From CAVSVP01 sp963731125 (GTDB lineage Bacteria > Pseudomonadota > Gammaproteobacteria > Competibacterales > Competibacteraceae): a DNA stretch of 64,000 nucleotides. The DNA lies in NCBI GenBank assembly GCA_963731125.1, contig CAVSVP010000031.1, positions 1-64,000 of the forward strand, given 5' to 3'. A model generated the notes under the pieces. It had not been told where the DNA came from. It did no database searches and saw only the letters and a list, made by a program, of their open reading frames with translations. Made by a program: the position numbers and the translations under genes. Of the stretch, positions 42,568 through 50,126 are shown one piece after another. Positions within the stretch are counted from its first letter, which is position 1, and the number at the start of each line of letters is the position of its first letter.

Positions 42568-43926
42568 TTACTCTTCGATCTTGCCTGTTTCCAGTCGCTT
42601 GGCATGTATCTGCTCAAGCTTATAAAGATCCTGCTGCAGTTCGAAAAAACCGTGCCAGTGGGCGTAGTCAGGTCCCGCCATCAGTGCACCCTGACGCGCC
42701 CGTCGGCCCTCATGATGCCAGAGATGGTAAAAGACAATTTGGAACTCATCGGTCCAGGGGTTCTCTTTCAGCAGACCCTTGGCTTCCAACTCGTTCCGCA
42801 TCGCTTTGGCTGGTTGATAATAGCCCTCGTTATAAAGCCGGACCGCCTTATCTGCTTGTTGAAAGAAATTTTTGGTGTGGCGTCCGCTGTGGCAGGATGA
42901 ACAGACTTTTTCCATCTTCGCGCGACCTTCCTTACCATTGCCAAGCAACGGGCTTAAGGGATCGCTGGAGTTGCGGACTTTTGATTCTTCCGCCCAGCCA
43001 TTCCAGTACAGGCGTTCTGTGACGTTGTGAGTCGTTTTGAGTTCTCCAATGCCAGTCATATGACAGGTGGCACAAGTCGGTCCCCGATAGTCTCCAGGCT
43101 CCCAGGCATCGGGAGCGCTGTTCCAATTCCAGCTATCGCCCTCGGTCCGGTAAATATTGCCATGCTTGCTGTTCTCATAAATCTCAATATCGGGATGATC
43201 TGGACCGAGATGACATGAGGCGCAGGAGAAGGGCTTTCTCGCTTCCGCGATATCGAACTTGTGGCGGGTATGACAGGCGGCACAGTTACCGGTACTGCCA
43301 TCCGGATAGATGTTTCCCATGCCGGCATTTGGCCAAGTTTCTTGGGTGGGCCTGCCCTCTGCATCAAGCTCGATCTTCGTTCCATGGCATTGCATGCATC
43401 CAGTCTCGTTGGGAGCATTTTTTAATTCAGGAATATCCCGGCCTTCATGTTTGTGAACTAGCGCATGCAGACTGTCTTTAGGAATAATCTGATGATAAGA
43501 GCGGAAGTGACCGCTCACGGAAAACTGCTCATATTCCAGGGTATGGCAGCGAGCGCAGGTGCTTGGCGGCACGAGCACCGATGTGTAAACGTCAGAATTC
43601 AATAATGATTTATCATAGCCCTCCATGTCGAACAGGTCTTCATGGCGCGTCGCCATTGGTGAATTCTTGTCGATTGCGTGACAATCGATGCAGGATACGC
43701 CAACGTGGCCGTGACGGCTGTTTTTCCAATCATTCACAATACCTGGGTTCACCTCTTTGTGACAGGTGACGCAGTTTTTACCTTGTTCCGTCAGTCCGCG
43801 GTCGATAGTCATCGACTTGACGAAGCTCATGTCGCCAAGGTGTTCGGACGTGGTGGTCTCCTGTGTTTGGGACAAACCAGGTGTGAGAAACGTAACTGTT
43901 AGTAATAGGTTTTTTATGAGCTTCAC
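42568..43926 (-). CDS. hao: Octaheme c-type cytochrome of the hydroxylamine oxidoreductase family
   Basis: This 452-residue exported protein (signal MKLIKNLLLTVTFLTPGLSQ) has eight CxxCH heme sites at Cys52, 79, 124, 177, 215, 235, 285 and 342. The pocket motif GPDHPDIEIYENSKHG near 241 (Asp-His) and the C-terminal GRRARQGALMAGPDYAHWHG around 408 are those of HAO. Tyr421 lies where HAO carries the tyrosine that cross-links the P460 heme, so an oxidative enzyme is possible; reductive HAO relatives often lack that Tyr. The GTG start follows GGGAGG. It is 19 bp downstream of an NrfH-like quinol dehydrogenase. Possible substrates are hydroxylamine, NO or nitrite. Confidence 0.9.
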   Translation of the reverse strand: MKLIKNLLLTVTFLTPGLSQTQETTTSEHLGDMSFVKSMTIDRGLTEQGKNCVTCHKEVNPGIVNDWKNSRHGHVGVSCIDCHAIDKNSPMATRHEDLFDMEGYDKSLLNSDVYTSVLVPPSTCARCHTLEYEQFSVSGHFRSYHQIIPKDSLHALVHKHEGRDIPELKNAPNETGCMQCHGTKIELDAEGRPTQETWPNAGMGNIYPDGSTGNCAACHTRHKFDIAEARKPFSCASCHLGPDHPDIEIYENSKHGNIYRTEGDSWNWNSAPDAWEPGDYRGPTCATCHMTGIGELKTTHNVTERLYWNGWAEESKVRNSSDPLSPLLGNGKEGRAKMEKVCSSCHSGRHTKNFFQQADKAVRLYNEGYYQPAKAMRNELEAKGLLKENPWTDEFQIVFYHLWHHEGRRARQGALMAGPDYAHWHGFFELQQDLYKLEQIHAKRLETGKIEE

Positions 43927-43945
43927 TTTACGCCTCCCGAGTAAT

Positions 43946-44473
43946 TTACTTTTTAATAAAGCTGCTTAAATCATCATGGCCAACGGATTGATGGCAGGAC
44001 ACGCACGCTTTCTCTGTTGCACCAAGAAAATAAGGTTTATGAGCGACAAAGGCCTTAGCGTTTGCCATGCTGCCACGTTGTAGATCGGAGTGGCATTGAC
44101 GGCATCCGGAATCGAATACGTAAGTTTCACGGTGCTTACGTTTTCCCTCCCAATCGATACTTTCGAGGTCGTAGGTTAATTCTGCCCAGACATCGTGAAT
44201 TCCGAAGCGAGCTTTGGTAATGAGATAATTCAATAGGTTATCGTGAGGTAAATGACATTCCGTACAGGCCGCTTGTATGCCGTGAGAGCTGTTGCCGCCA
44301 TGTAAATCCTGCCGGTAGGCTACTGTGAATGGCTGCATACTGTGACAGCCACCGCAGAATGCTTCCCCTGACGTTTCGTGAAGCATCTTCTCTGTCACGA
44401 GCCAAGAGGAGACGGTAAACACGGGTAAGATAACCACGAATCCAGCGGGATAGAGCAACCATTTTTTGAGCAT
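43946..44473 (-). CDS. NapC/NirT/NrfH-family tetraheme quinol dehydrogenase
   Basis: The 175-residue protein starts with one membrane anchor (WLLYPAGFVVILPVFTVSSW, about 5-24) and has four CxxCH motifs: CGGCHSM, CTECH, CRQCH and CVSCH. The first is CxxCHxM, the NrfH/NapC-family arrangement in which the Met can ligate heme 1. The short length is NrfH-like rather than NapC-like. It should exchange electrons between the quinone pool and the octaheme partner encoded next. Pairs of HAO and a NapC/NrfH protein (haoA-cycX type) are known in Campylobacterota and some other groups. Confidence 0.92.
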   Translation of the reverse strand: MLKKWLLYPAGFVVILPVFTVSSWLVTEKMLHETSGEAFCGGCHSMQPFTVAYRQDLHGGNSSHGIQAACTECHLPHDNLLNYLITKARFGIHDVWAELTYDLESIDWEGKRKHRETYVFDSGCRQCHSDLQRGSMANAKAFVAHKPYFLGATEKACVSCHQSVGHDDLSSFIKK

Positions 44474-44801
44474 CGAGAAGACTCGTTGTGTTTATACGCG
44501 GTGCAGCAAACACATGATTGCCGCGGATATCAAAATCCAGAGCCTGAATGTTTTCCAGGTCTTGCATTCCGGTTTTTTAGCCAGCTAAGGGGCGCGACAT
44601 ACCAGGTAAGAATCAGATGCAGCATACGTGGATGGATTGCGCCTTACCGATTAGCTAAGGAAGACGGTACAACGGTGCCTAACGAACAACTCAGGAGGCA
44701 AGCAGCCAACTAACGTAGGCGCGAAACTGAACAATTCCCTGTTTTGCATATACAAGACGCTTATAAAATTTAGTTTAATAAGTGGATAAGCAGATGCAAG
44801 T

Positions 44802-44910
44802 CTAGTGCAGCGTCACAGCTTAATTTTAGGGTAGATACCTTTCAAAATGACCAATATGCTGAGCTTCCATGGATCGACAACCCTAATTTTTAGTCATGAC
44901 GCTGCACTAG
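44802..44910. repeat. MITE-like element, 109 bp
   Basis: Imperfect 31-base inverted repeats form the ends (44802-44832 and 44880-44910). The outer 14 bases, CTAGTGCAGCGTCA, are perfect, and the inner part ends AGGGT. About 47 bp lie between. The tips read CTAG on both sides, which could be a palindromic target or a short duplication. No coding capacity. It sits in a 673-bp gene-free stretch (44474-45146) in which I see nothing else. Confidence 0.65.
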
Positions 44911-45146
44911 GTGACATTTTCAGCGGAAAATTTCTGCTCCGAAATGACAATGTCAGTTACTGCCACTGTTTAGGGATTTATGTTGTGTTACCGGTATTTA
45001 CCTGGTGACATCGTCATATACCTATTGCCGTATACCCCGATGATATGGGCAGTGTTCAATGGCATGGCAGCAGGTTATGTCGGACGCTGCGACAATAGGT
45101 CTAGCTTAAAACTACGCGAAGGAATGTTGCCATATGGTGAGTTATG

Positions 45147-45500
45147 CTAGATATCTGCCAGCAACCTGGCGGCTTGTTCACGAGTATAGAAGGTATTGGC
45201 ACAAAAAAAACCGGCAATGACCGTCTCTTTGACTACGGTGATCCGCCCTGCGGCATCGCGTTGCAACACCAACTCGTCGGGTAGACCATCGAGTAGATGC
45301 ACAGGTGCTGGTCTACCGTCGGCAAATCGCGAAAGATAAACGCATCCCGTAGCGTAATCCAAAAAAGCCGATTGAAAACCTGCATGGCGGTTGTTAGGGC
45401 TCACTCCACCGGTGCTGCCGAAACATTGGTTTTCGCAGGCTAATGTTTCAGACGTCAATGCAGAGCTGGTATATTCGCTTGAGATGATTGAGGATTTCAT
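45147..45500 (-). CDS. Hypothetical protein, 117 aa
   Basis: A soluble protein with no recognised family. Features: no signal peptide or membrane segment; two internal Cys near CENQCFGSTGG; a beta-rich centre (GCVYLSRFADGRPAPVHLLD, then LPDELVLQRDAAGRITVVKE); and a helical end (FYTREQAARLLADI). The ribosome binding site AAGG precedes ATG 45500. A palindromic FadR-family-type operator lies about 190 bp upstream, so it may belong to the lactate regulon. Codon use resembles its neighbours. Confidence 0.55.
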   Translation of the reverse strand: MKSSIISSEYTSSALTSETLACENQCFGSTGGVSPNNRHAGFQSAFLDYATGCVYLSRFADGRPAPVHLLDGLPDELVLQRDAAGRITVVKETVIAGFFCANTFYTREQAARLLADI

Positions 45501-45685
45501 AGCCTTGCGGTTGCGGGTTGAATTGCGACTTCAGTCAAGTCCACTGTGTTGTCTGACAATGGGCCGTTAGTTGATTTCTCAATTCAAATTGACTTGAAGA
45601 AAAACACGTGCTCTTCAATGACCCTAAAGGTTGATGGGCCGAACTTCGTTAACACTCAGAAGTAGCTCCAAAATACTTGGTAAGT

Positions 45686-45696
45686 TGGTCTGACCA
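45686..45696. promoter_or_regulatory. Candidate GntR/FadR-type operator 1
   Basis: TGGTCTGACCA is a perfect palindrome around a central base, like the TGGTCnGACCA operators of FadR-subfamily regulators of lactate and glycolate genes. It lies in a 362-bp gap between the regulator gene and the hypothetical gene ending at 45147. Confidence 0.55.
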
Positions 45697-45862
45697 GCTG
45701 ATCGTCTGCCCAACTATATAGGGATTGTCGGCGCTGTTGTCAAGGGGAGAAAACGTTGTTTTTGCGAGACGGATTGTTGGGGAAGGCTGGGTTTGCTGAT
45801 AGTAGCCGCAGTTCTTAAGCCAATCGAAATGTTACTGATCAAGTGATAACATTGGAACAGCT

Positions 45863-46654
45863 TTATCTTAACGGATCTTCCGGTTTTGCACCGAGCAAAT
45901 TTTGTAACCGCCGTTGCGAGCGTTCGTGGCGGGTTTCCTCCTCATCAAGCTCACGTAGCGTGGCTTCGACAAAAGCGAGGTGCAGATGAGCCGCCTGGCG
46001 GGCAGCTTCCGGATTTCTCTCCAGCACGGCATGCATAATATCGCTATGGTGGCTGTGTACAATCTCATAGTTACCGGCTTGCGTGTACAGCTTTTCTAGA
46101 GTACCACAGATACTGCTGCGCAGCAGGTTAAACAAACCCCGCATCATGTGCATAAGCACCACATTATGCGATGCATCCGCGATAGCCAAATGGAACTCGG
46201 CATCCGCCTCGGCGTCCCGCAAAGGATCATGCTTGTCCTCATGAATAGCTGCCAGAGTTGCAAAACGTCGCCGCAGGATCTCACGATCTGCCTCAGTGCT
46301 GCGAATGGCCGCGAAATAAGCGGCCACTTCCTCCAAAGCATGACGCAGTTCGAGGATATCAAAGGTGGCTTCCGGATGGTTTTTCAGCAGATGAACCAAA
46401 GGATCGGTGAGGGTAGGAGCAATGATGTCGACGACGTAGGTGCCTCCCCCTCTGCGGGTCTGCAATAATCCTCTAGATTCCAATTTTAACAGGGCTTCAC
46501 GCAGGGAAGGTCGCGATACGTTAAGTTCCTGCGCAAGTTCACGCTCGGAGGGCAGCCTGTCTCCCGGCTTTAACGTGCCTTCCAGGATCAATCGCTCAAT
46601 CTGACAGACGATGGCGTCCGAAACCTTAGCAGGTTTGATGGTTTCGAAGGGCAT
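45863..46654 (-). CDS. FadR-family GntR transcriptional regulator (LldR/PdhR-like)
   Basis: It has an N-terminal winged helix (MPFETIKPAKVSDAIVCQIE, KPGDRLPSERELAQELNVSR, PSLREALLKLESRGLLQTRR) and a C-terminal all-helical FCD effector domain (about 85-235). The FCD metal/ligand-site residues are in DAEADAEFHLAIADASHN and HSHHSDIMHAVLERNPEAAR. I prefer ATG 46654 because a TATAAT box (46683-46688, minus strand) lies so close that a GTG at 46681 would have almost no leader. It is divergent from lutABC-dld-lldP and probably represses them in the absence of lactate. Confidence 0.88.
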   Translation of the reverse strand: MPFETIKPAKVSDAIVCQIERLILEGTLKPGDRLPSERELAQELNVSRPSLREALLKLESRGLLQTRRGGGTYVVDIIAPTLTDPLVHLLKNHPEATFDILELRHALEEVAAYFAAIRSTEADREILRRRFATLAAIHEDKHDPLRDAEADAEFHLAIADASHNVVLMHMMRGLFNLLRSSICGTLEKLYTQAGNYEIVHSHHSDIMHAVLERNPEAARQAAHLHLAFVEATLRELDEEETRHERSQRRLQNLLGAKPEDPLR

Positions 46655-46729
46655 ATCGGTAATATCTCGAAATAGTTTCACTATTATAGGTAAATTTGTG
46701 CAGAAGCAGTGTCTTTCTTAGAGTCCAAT

Positions 46730-46835
46730 TATTGATCTGGAAGCTGTTATCAAGACACGCTGTTAATATATCTCTATAAGCTCGACTGCGGCATCCATGC
46801 CGCAGACGGTCTTGATAACAGCTTCCAGATCAATA
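46730..46835. repeat. Long perfect inverted repeat with nested palindrome
   Basis: Perfect 27-base arms (46730-46756 and 46809-46835; the core reads GGAAGCTGTTATCAAGAC) surround 52 bp. Within the loop is a second perfect palindrome, CTGCGGCAT-CC-ATGCCGCAG (46786-46805). There is no coding capacity. It lies between the divergent regulator and lut genes. It may be a miniature mobile element or a regulatory hairpin. Confidence 0.75.
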
Positions 46836-46957
46836 TTAAGGTGCTATTTTTTATGAATAAGTCGCAAGACTGTTTGACAGCCATCATAAATGCTGCTGTT
46901 TTTCTACGGCTTATCTTGACAACGATATAAATGCCTTCTAGGTTTTTGAATCAGGCC

Positions 46958-46986
46958 TTGACGGTTTTTTGGTCAGACTTTTTTAC
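46958..46986 (+). promoter_or_regulatory. Candidate lut promoter with GntR-type operator 2
   Basis: TTGACG (46958) could be a -35 box, with TTTTAC 17 bp downstream as a weak -10. Between them TTGGTCAGACTT (46969-46980) shares TGGTCAGAC with operator 1 read on its other strand. A repressor bound there would cover the promoter of lutA, 150 bp downstream. Confidence 0.4.
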
Positions 46987-47135
46987 CAGTTTATGGCGTA
47001 AGACAAATATTGATGCAATAACCCTATTAATTATCTCTTTAATGTTGCGTTGTATGCAAAATCTCCGGATTGCGACCAAACGTCTAGAATACCAAGACCA
47101 CCTTAAGAAATTCCTAAGACAGTAGGTAACTAATA

Positions 47136-47876
47136 ATGTCAGAACGTCCTGAACGAGTGTATTTCTTTGGCACCTGTCTTATCGATACGTGTTACCCGCA
47201 AGCCGGTATGGCGGGAATTGAGTTATTGCAGCGAGAAGGTGTAAAAGTTGTTTTCCCCCAAGGGCAATCCTGTTGCGGGCAACCGGCGTATAATTCGGGC
47301 TTCCCGGCAGAAGCCAAAGCTGTTGCCCGGCATCAGGTGCCGTTGTTTGAGAAGGATTACCCCATTGTCGTTCCTTCCGGTTCTTGTGCCGGGATGCTAA
47401 AGCATCACTATCCCAAACTCTTTGCCGATGATCCTGAGTTCGACCCGGTGAAGCATTTTGCGAACCGGGTATTCGAGGTGACGGAATTTTTGGTGCGCGT
47501 GCTGCACGTTAAACTGGAAGACCGCGGTGAGCCTATTAAGGTGGCTTGGCATTCCTCGTGTCATGCCACCCGGGAAATGGGTATTACTGAAGATTCCAAG
47601 TCGCTGCTTCGGCAACTGAAAAACGTTGAATTAATAGAACTGCAAAACGAGCAGGAATGCTGTGGTTTTGGCGGCACTTTTTCCGTAAAACAGCCGGCTA
47701 TTTCGGCGGCCATGGTGAAAGACAAAATCGCTGATATTCAACAAACCGGCGCCTCCCTTTTATTAGCGGGAGAGTGCGGTTGTTTAATGAATATTACCGG
47801 TGCCATGGAATATCAGCATATCCCCATGCCCTCGAAACATATTGCTGAATTTATTTTGGAGAGAGTCCATGGATAG
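47136..47876 (+). CDS. lutA: L-lactate utilisation Fe-S oxidoreductase LutA
   Basis: This 246-residue protein contains two CCG domains (GQSCCGQPAYNSGFPAEA near 50; NEQECCGFGGTFSVKQPA near 175), the hallmark of LutA/YkgE and heterodisulfide-reductase-like subunits. LutABC together oxidise L-lactate to pyruvate. It is the first gene of the lut operon and overlaps lutB by 8 bp, so translation is probably coupled. Confidence 0.93.
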   Translation: MSERPERVYFFGTCLIDTCYPQAGMAGIELLQREGVKVVFPQGQSCCGQPAYNSGFPAEAKAVARHQVPLFEKDYPIVVPSGSCAGMLKHHYPKLFADDPEFDPVKHFANRVFEVTEFLVRVLHVKLEDRGEPIKVAWHSSCHATREMGITEDSKSLLRQLKNVELIELQNEQECCGFGGTFSVKQPAISAAMVKDKIADIQQTGASLLLAGECGCLMNITGAMEYQHIPMPSKHIAEFILERVHG

Positions 47877-49302
47877 TCCTGCGGGTATTGATTTTCAAAG
47901 CAACGTGGTTAAGGCACTTAATAATCAACAGCTGAGAAAGAATCTTAGATCGGCCATGGGAAGTCTTAGCCTCAAACGTAAGGCTGTGTTTCCCGATGCG
48001 GAAGAGTTGGAAAAACTCCGCACTATTGGCAATGCCATTAGAAGACGCTCGTTGAGTCGGTTACCGGAACTGCTGGAAAAACTGGAAAAGAAATGCACAG
48101 AAAATGGTATTCAGGTGCACTGGGCCGAAACGACGGCGGAAGCAAACCAAATATTCCGGGACATTATCAAACGCCATGGAGCGACTCGTGTGGTTAAGGG
48201 AAAATCCATGGTTTCCGAGGAGATGCACCTGAATAAGTTTCTGGAGGAGGACGGCATCGAAGCCCTGGAGACGGATCTTGGCGAATACATCATTCAGCTG
48301 GATCACGAAACGCCGTCGCACATTATCGTCCCTGCCATTCATAAAAATAAAGACCAGGTTGCTCATGTTTTTCACGAAAAAATTCCCAATACACCCTATA
48401 CCGAAGTCGTGGAAGAACTGAATGCCATTGCACGCAAGACGCTGAGACAGAAGTTTTTCGGCGGGGAAATTGGGGTCAGTGGAGTAAATTTCGCCGTGGC
48501 GGAAACCGGCACCCTCTGCCTAGTGGAAAATGAAGGCAACGGCCGAATGTGTACTACGGTGCCGCCCGTGCATATTGCGGTCATGGGTCTGGAAAAAGTG
48601 GTAGAAAATTTACGGGATGTCCCACCTTTACTGCGCCTGCTCACGGGTTCTGCAACAGGTCAGCTCATTACCACTTATTTCAATATGATCACTTCGCCGC
48701 GCAAGCAAGGTGAGAAAGATGGGCCCAAAGAGGTTCATTTGGTGATTCTTGACAACGGTCGTTCTAAGATGCTGGCCGACCCGGAGTTGCGGGAGACGCT
48801 ACAGTGCATTCGGTGTGGCGCCTGTTTAAATCATTGTCCGGTCTATACGCGCTTGGGGGGCCATGCTTATGGCTATGTCTATCCTGGCCCTATCGGCTCG
48901 ATTCTAACCCCCCAGATGGAAGGCCTGAATAAGGCCGGCGCTATGGCGACGGCTTCTAGTCTGTGTGGTGCTTGCGAGGAGGTTTGTCCCGTCAAGATCC
49001 CGTTCACCAGCATCTTTCGTATTCTACGTAACGAAAGCTATGCCGCCGGCAGCTCACCGCATGACGTCAAAGGCCACGGCTATAAGAAAAATATGACGGA
49101 AAGTGCTGCTTGGAAAGGCTGGGCGGCGATGAATACCGTTCCCGTACTGAATGCTATAAGCGTTAAGATGCTTGGTCTGCTGGGTTCTCACCTGCCCAAG
49201 ATAGGGCCGTTAAAGGAATGGACGAGTGTGCGCACAGCTCCCAAGTTTGCTAAGAAGAGTTTGCATGCACTGGCTAAAGAACGAGGACTGGATAATGAGT
49301 AA
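47869..49302 (+). CDS. lutB: L-lactate utilisation Fe-S protein LutB
   Basis: The 477 residues comprise an N-terminal LUD domain (GATRVVKGKSMVSEEMHLNK; FAVAETGTLCLVENEGNGR) and a ferredoxin-like module with two [4Fe-4S] motifs (CIRCGACLNHCPVYTRLGG near 311; CGACEEVCPVKIPF near 366). A C-terminal helical tail follows. ATG 47869 lies inside the lutA end and GGAGAG precedes it. The order A-B-C and overlaps are typical for the lut operon. Confidence 0.93.
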   Translation: MDSPAGIDFQSNVVKALNNQQLRKNLRSAMGSLSLKRKAVFPDAEELEKLRTIGNAIRRRSLSRLPELLEKLEKKCTENGIQVHWAETTAEANQIFRDIIKRHGATRVVKGKSMVSEEMHLNKFLEEDGIEALETDLGEYIIQLDHETPSHIIVPAIHKNKDQVAHVFHEKIPNTPYTEVVEELNAIARKTLRQKFFGGEIGVSGVNFAVAETGTLCLVENEGNGRMCTTVPPVHIAVMGLEKVVENLRDVPPLLRLLTGSATGQLITTYFNMITSPRKQGEKDGPKEVHLVILDNGRSKMLADPELRETLQCIRCGACLNHCPVYTRLGGHAYGYVYPGPIGSILTPQMEGLNKAGAMATASSLCGACEEVCPVKIPFTSIFRILRNESYAAGSSPHDVKGHGYKKNMTESAAWKGWAAMNTVPVLNAISVKMLGLLGSHLPKIGPLKEWTSVRTAPKFAKKSLHALAKERGLDNE

Positions 49303-49969
49303 CGGCGCTCGTGAACGCATACTTTCCAACCTCCGTGCCGCGGTTCGCCAGGGAAACTTCGCTGTTCCGGAAACAGGGGTAATGCCCATCGTAGAGCTTA
49401 GTCAGGAAGAGAAAGTCGCTAAACTACGACGCTTAATGGAAGCCATGCATACGGAAGTGTATGTGGTTAAGGCCGCTGATTGGGTGGTTAAGCTTAAAGA
49501 GTTCCTGCGAAAAAGACAGCTAAAGCAACTGCTCTACGCTCCTGGCACGGAACTTGGGAGTGTTCTAGAACAGGCGTGGGAAAATGATCTGCCTGGGTTG
49601 ATTGGTTATCAAGAGGATGTCGAGCAATGTAAGGAAAAGCTGTTTGAAATTGATGCCAGCATTACCTCAACTAAGGGCGGTATCGCCGAATCGGGCGCGG
49701 TGATTCTTTGGCCTACCGCAACAGAACCACGGCTGATGTCCTTAGTGTCGGCGATTCACATCGCCGTGCTGGAGGCAGACAAAATTTATAATACCTTGGC
49801 CGAGGCAATGACCAAGGAACACTGGCAGGACGCCATGCCGACCAACGCCTTGTTGATTTCAGGACCTTCTAAGACAGCGGACATTGAATTAATACTAACC
49901 TTTGGCGTGCACGGGCCGAAGGAGCTGATTGTTTTTGTCTTGGAAACCGAGGCATCTCCGGCGTCCTAA
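49295..49969 (+). CDS. lutC: L-lactate utilisation protein LutC
   Basis: This 224-residue LUD-domain protein (ASITSTKGGIAESGAVILWP, LVSAIHIAVLEADKIYNTL, SGPSKTADIELILTFGVHGP) is the third component of the lactate oxidase complex. ATG 49295 overlaps the lutB stop by 8 bp. 157 bp without a gene follow before the D-lactate dehydrogenase, and no terminator is obvious there. Confidence 0.92.
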   Translation: MSNGARERILSNLRAAVRQGNFAVPETGVMPIVELSQEEKVAKLRRLMEAMHTEVYVVKAADWVVKLKEFLRKRQLKQLLYAPGTELGSVLEQAWENDLPGLIGYQEDVEQCKEKLFEIDASITSTKGGIAESGAVILWPTATEPRLMSLVSAIHIAVLEADKIYNTLAEAMTKEHWQDAMPTNALLISGPSKTADIELILTFGVHGPKELIVFVLETEASPAS

Positions 49970-50126
49970 ACGACACGGCGGAGAGGGCGTCAAAGCTAGT
50001 CTCTAATGAGTAAGCAATGAAACTTGCTTAATTATTAGTAATATTAATAGCATAGATAATAGCAAAACCAATGGACGCGCTGATGGAAGCCGCTGCGTCC
50101 GTCACCAAGAGTGAGAAGATTGCGCC

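Noticed and set aside
44520..44545. FNR-like TTGAT...ATCA site upstream of the tetraheme gene
   Set aside because: The half-sites are too far apart for the TTGAT-N4-ATCAA spacing.
46931..47125. 64-codon frame before lutA
   Set aside because: Overlaps the probable promoter/operator, lacks a ribosome binding site and has no family resemblance.
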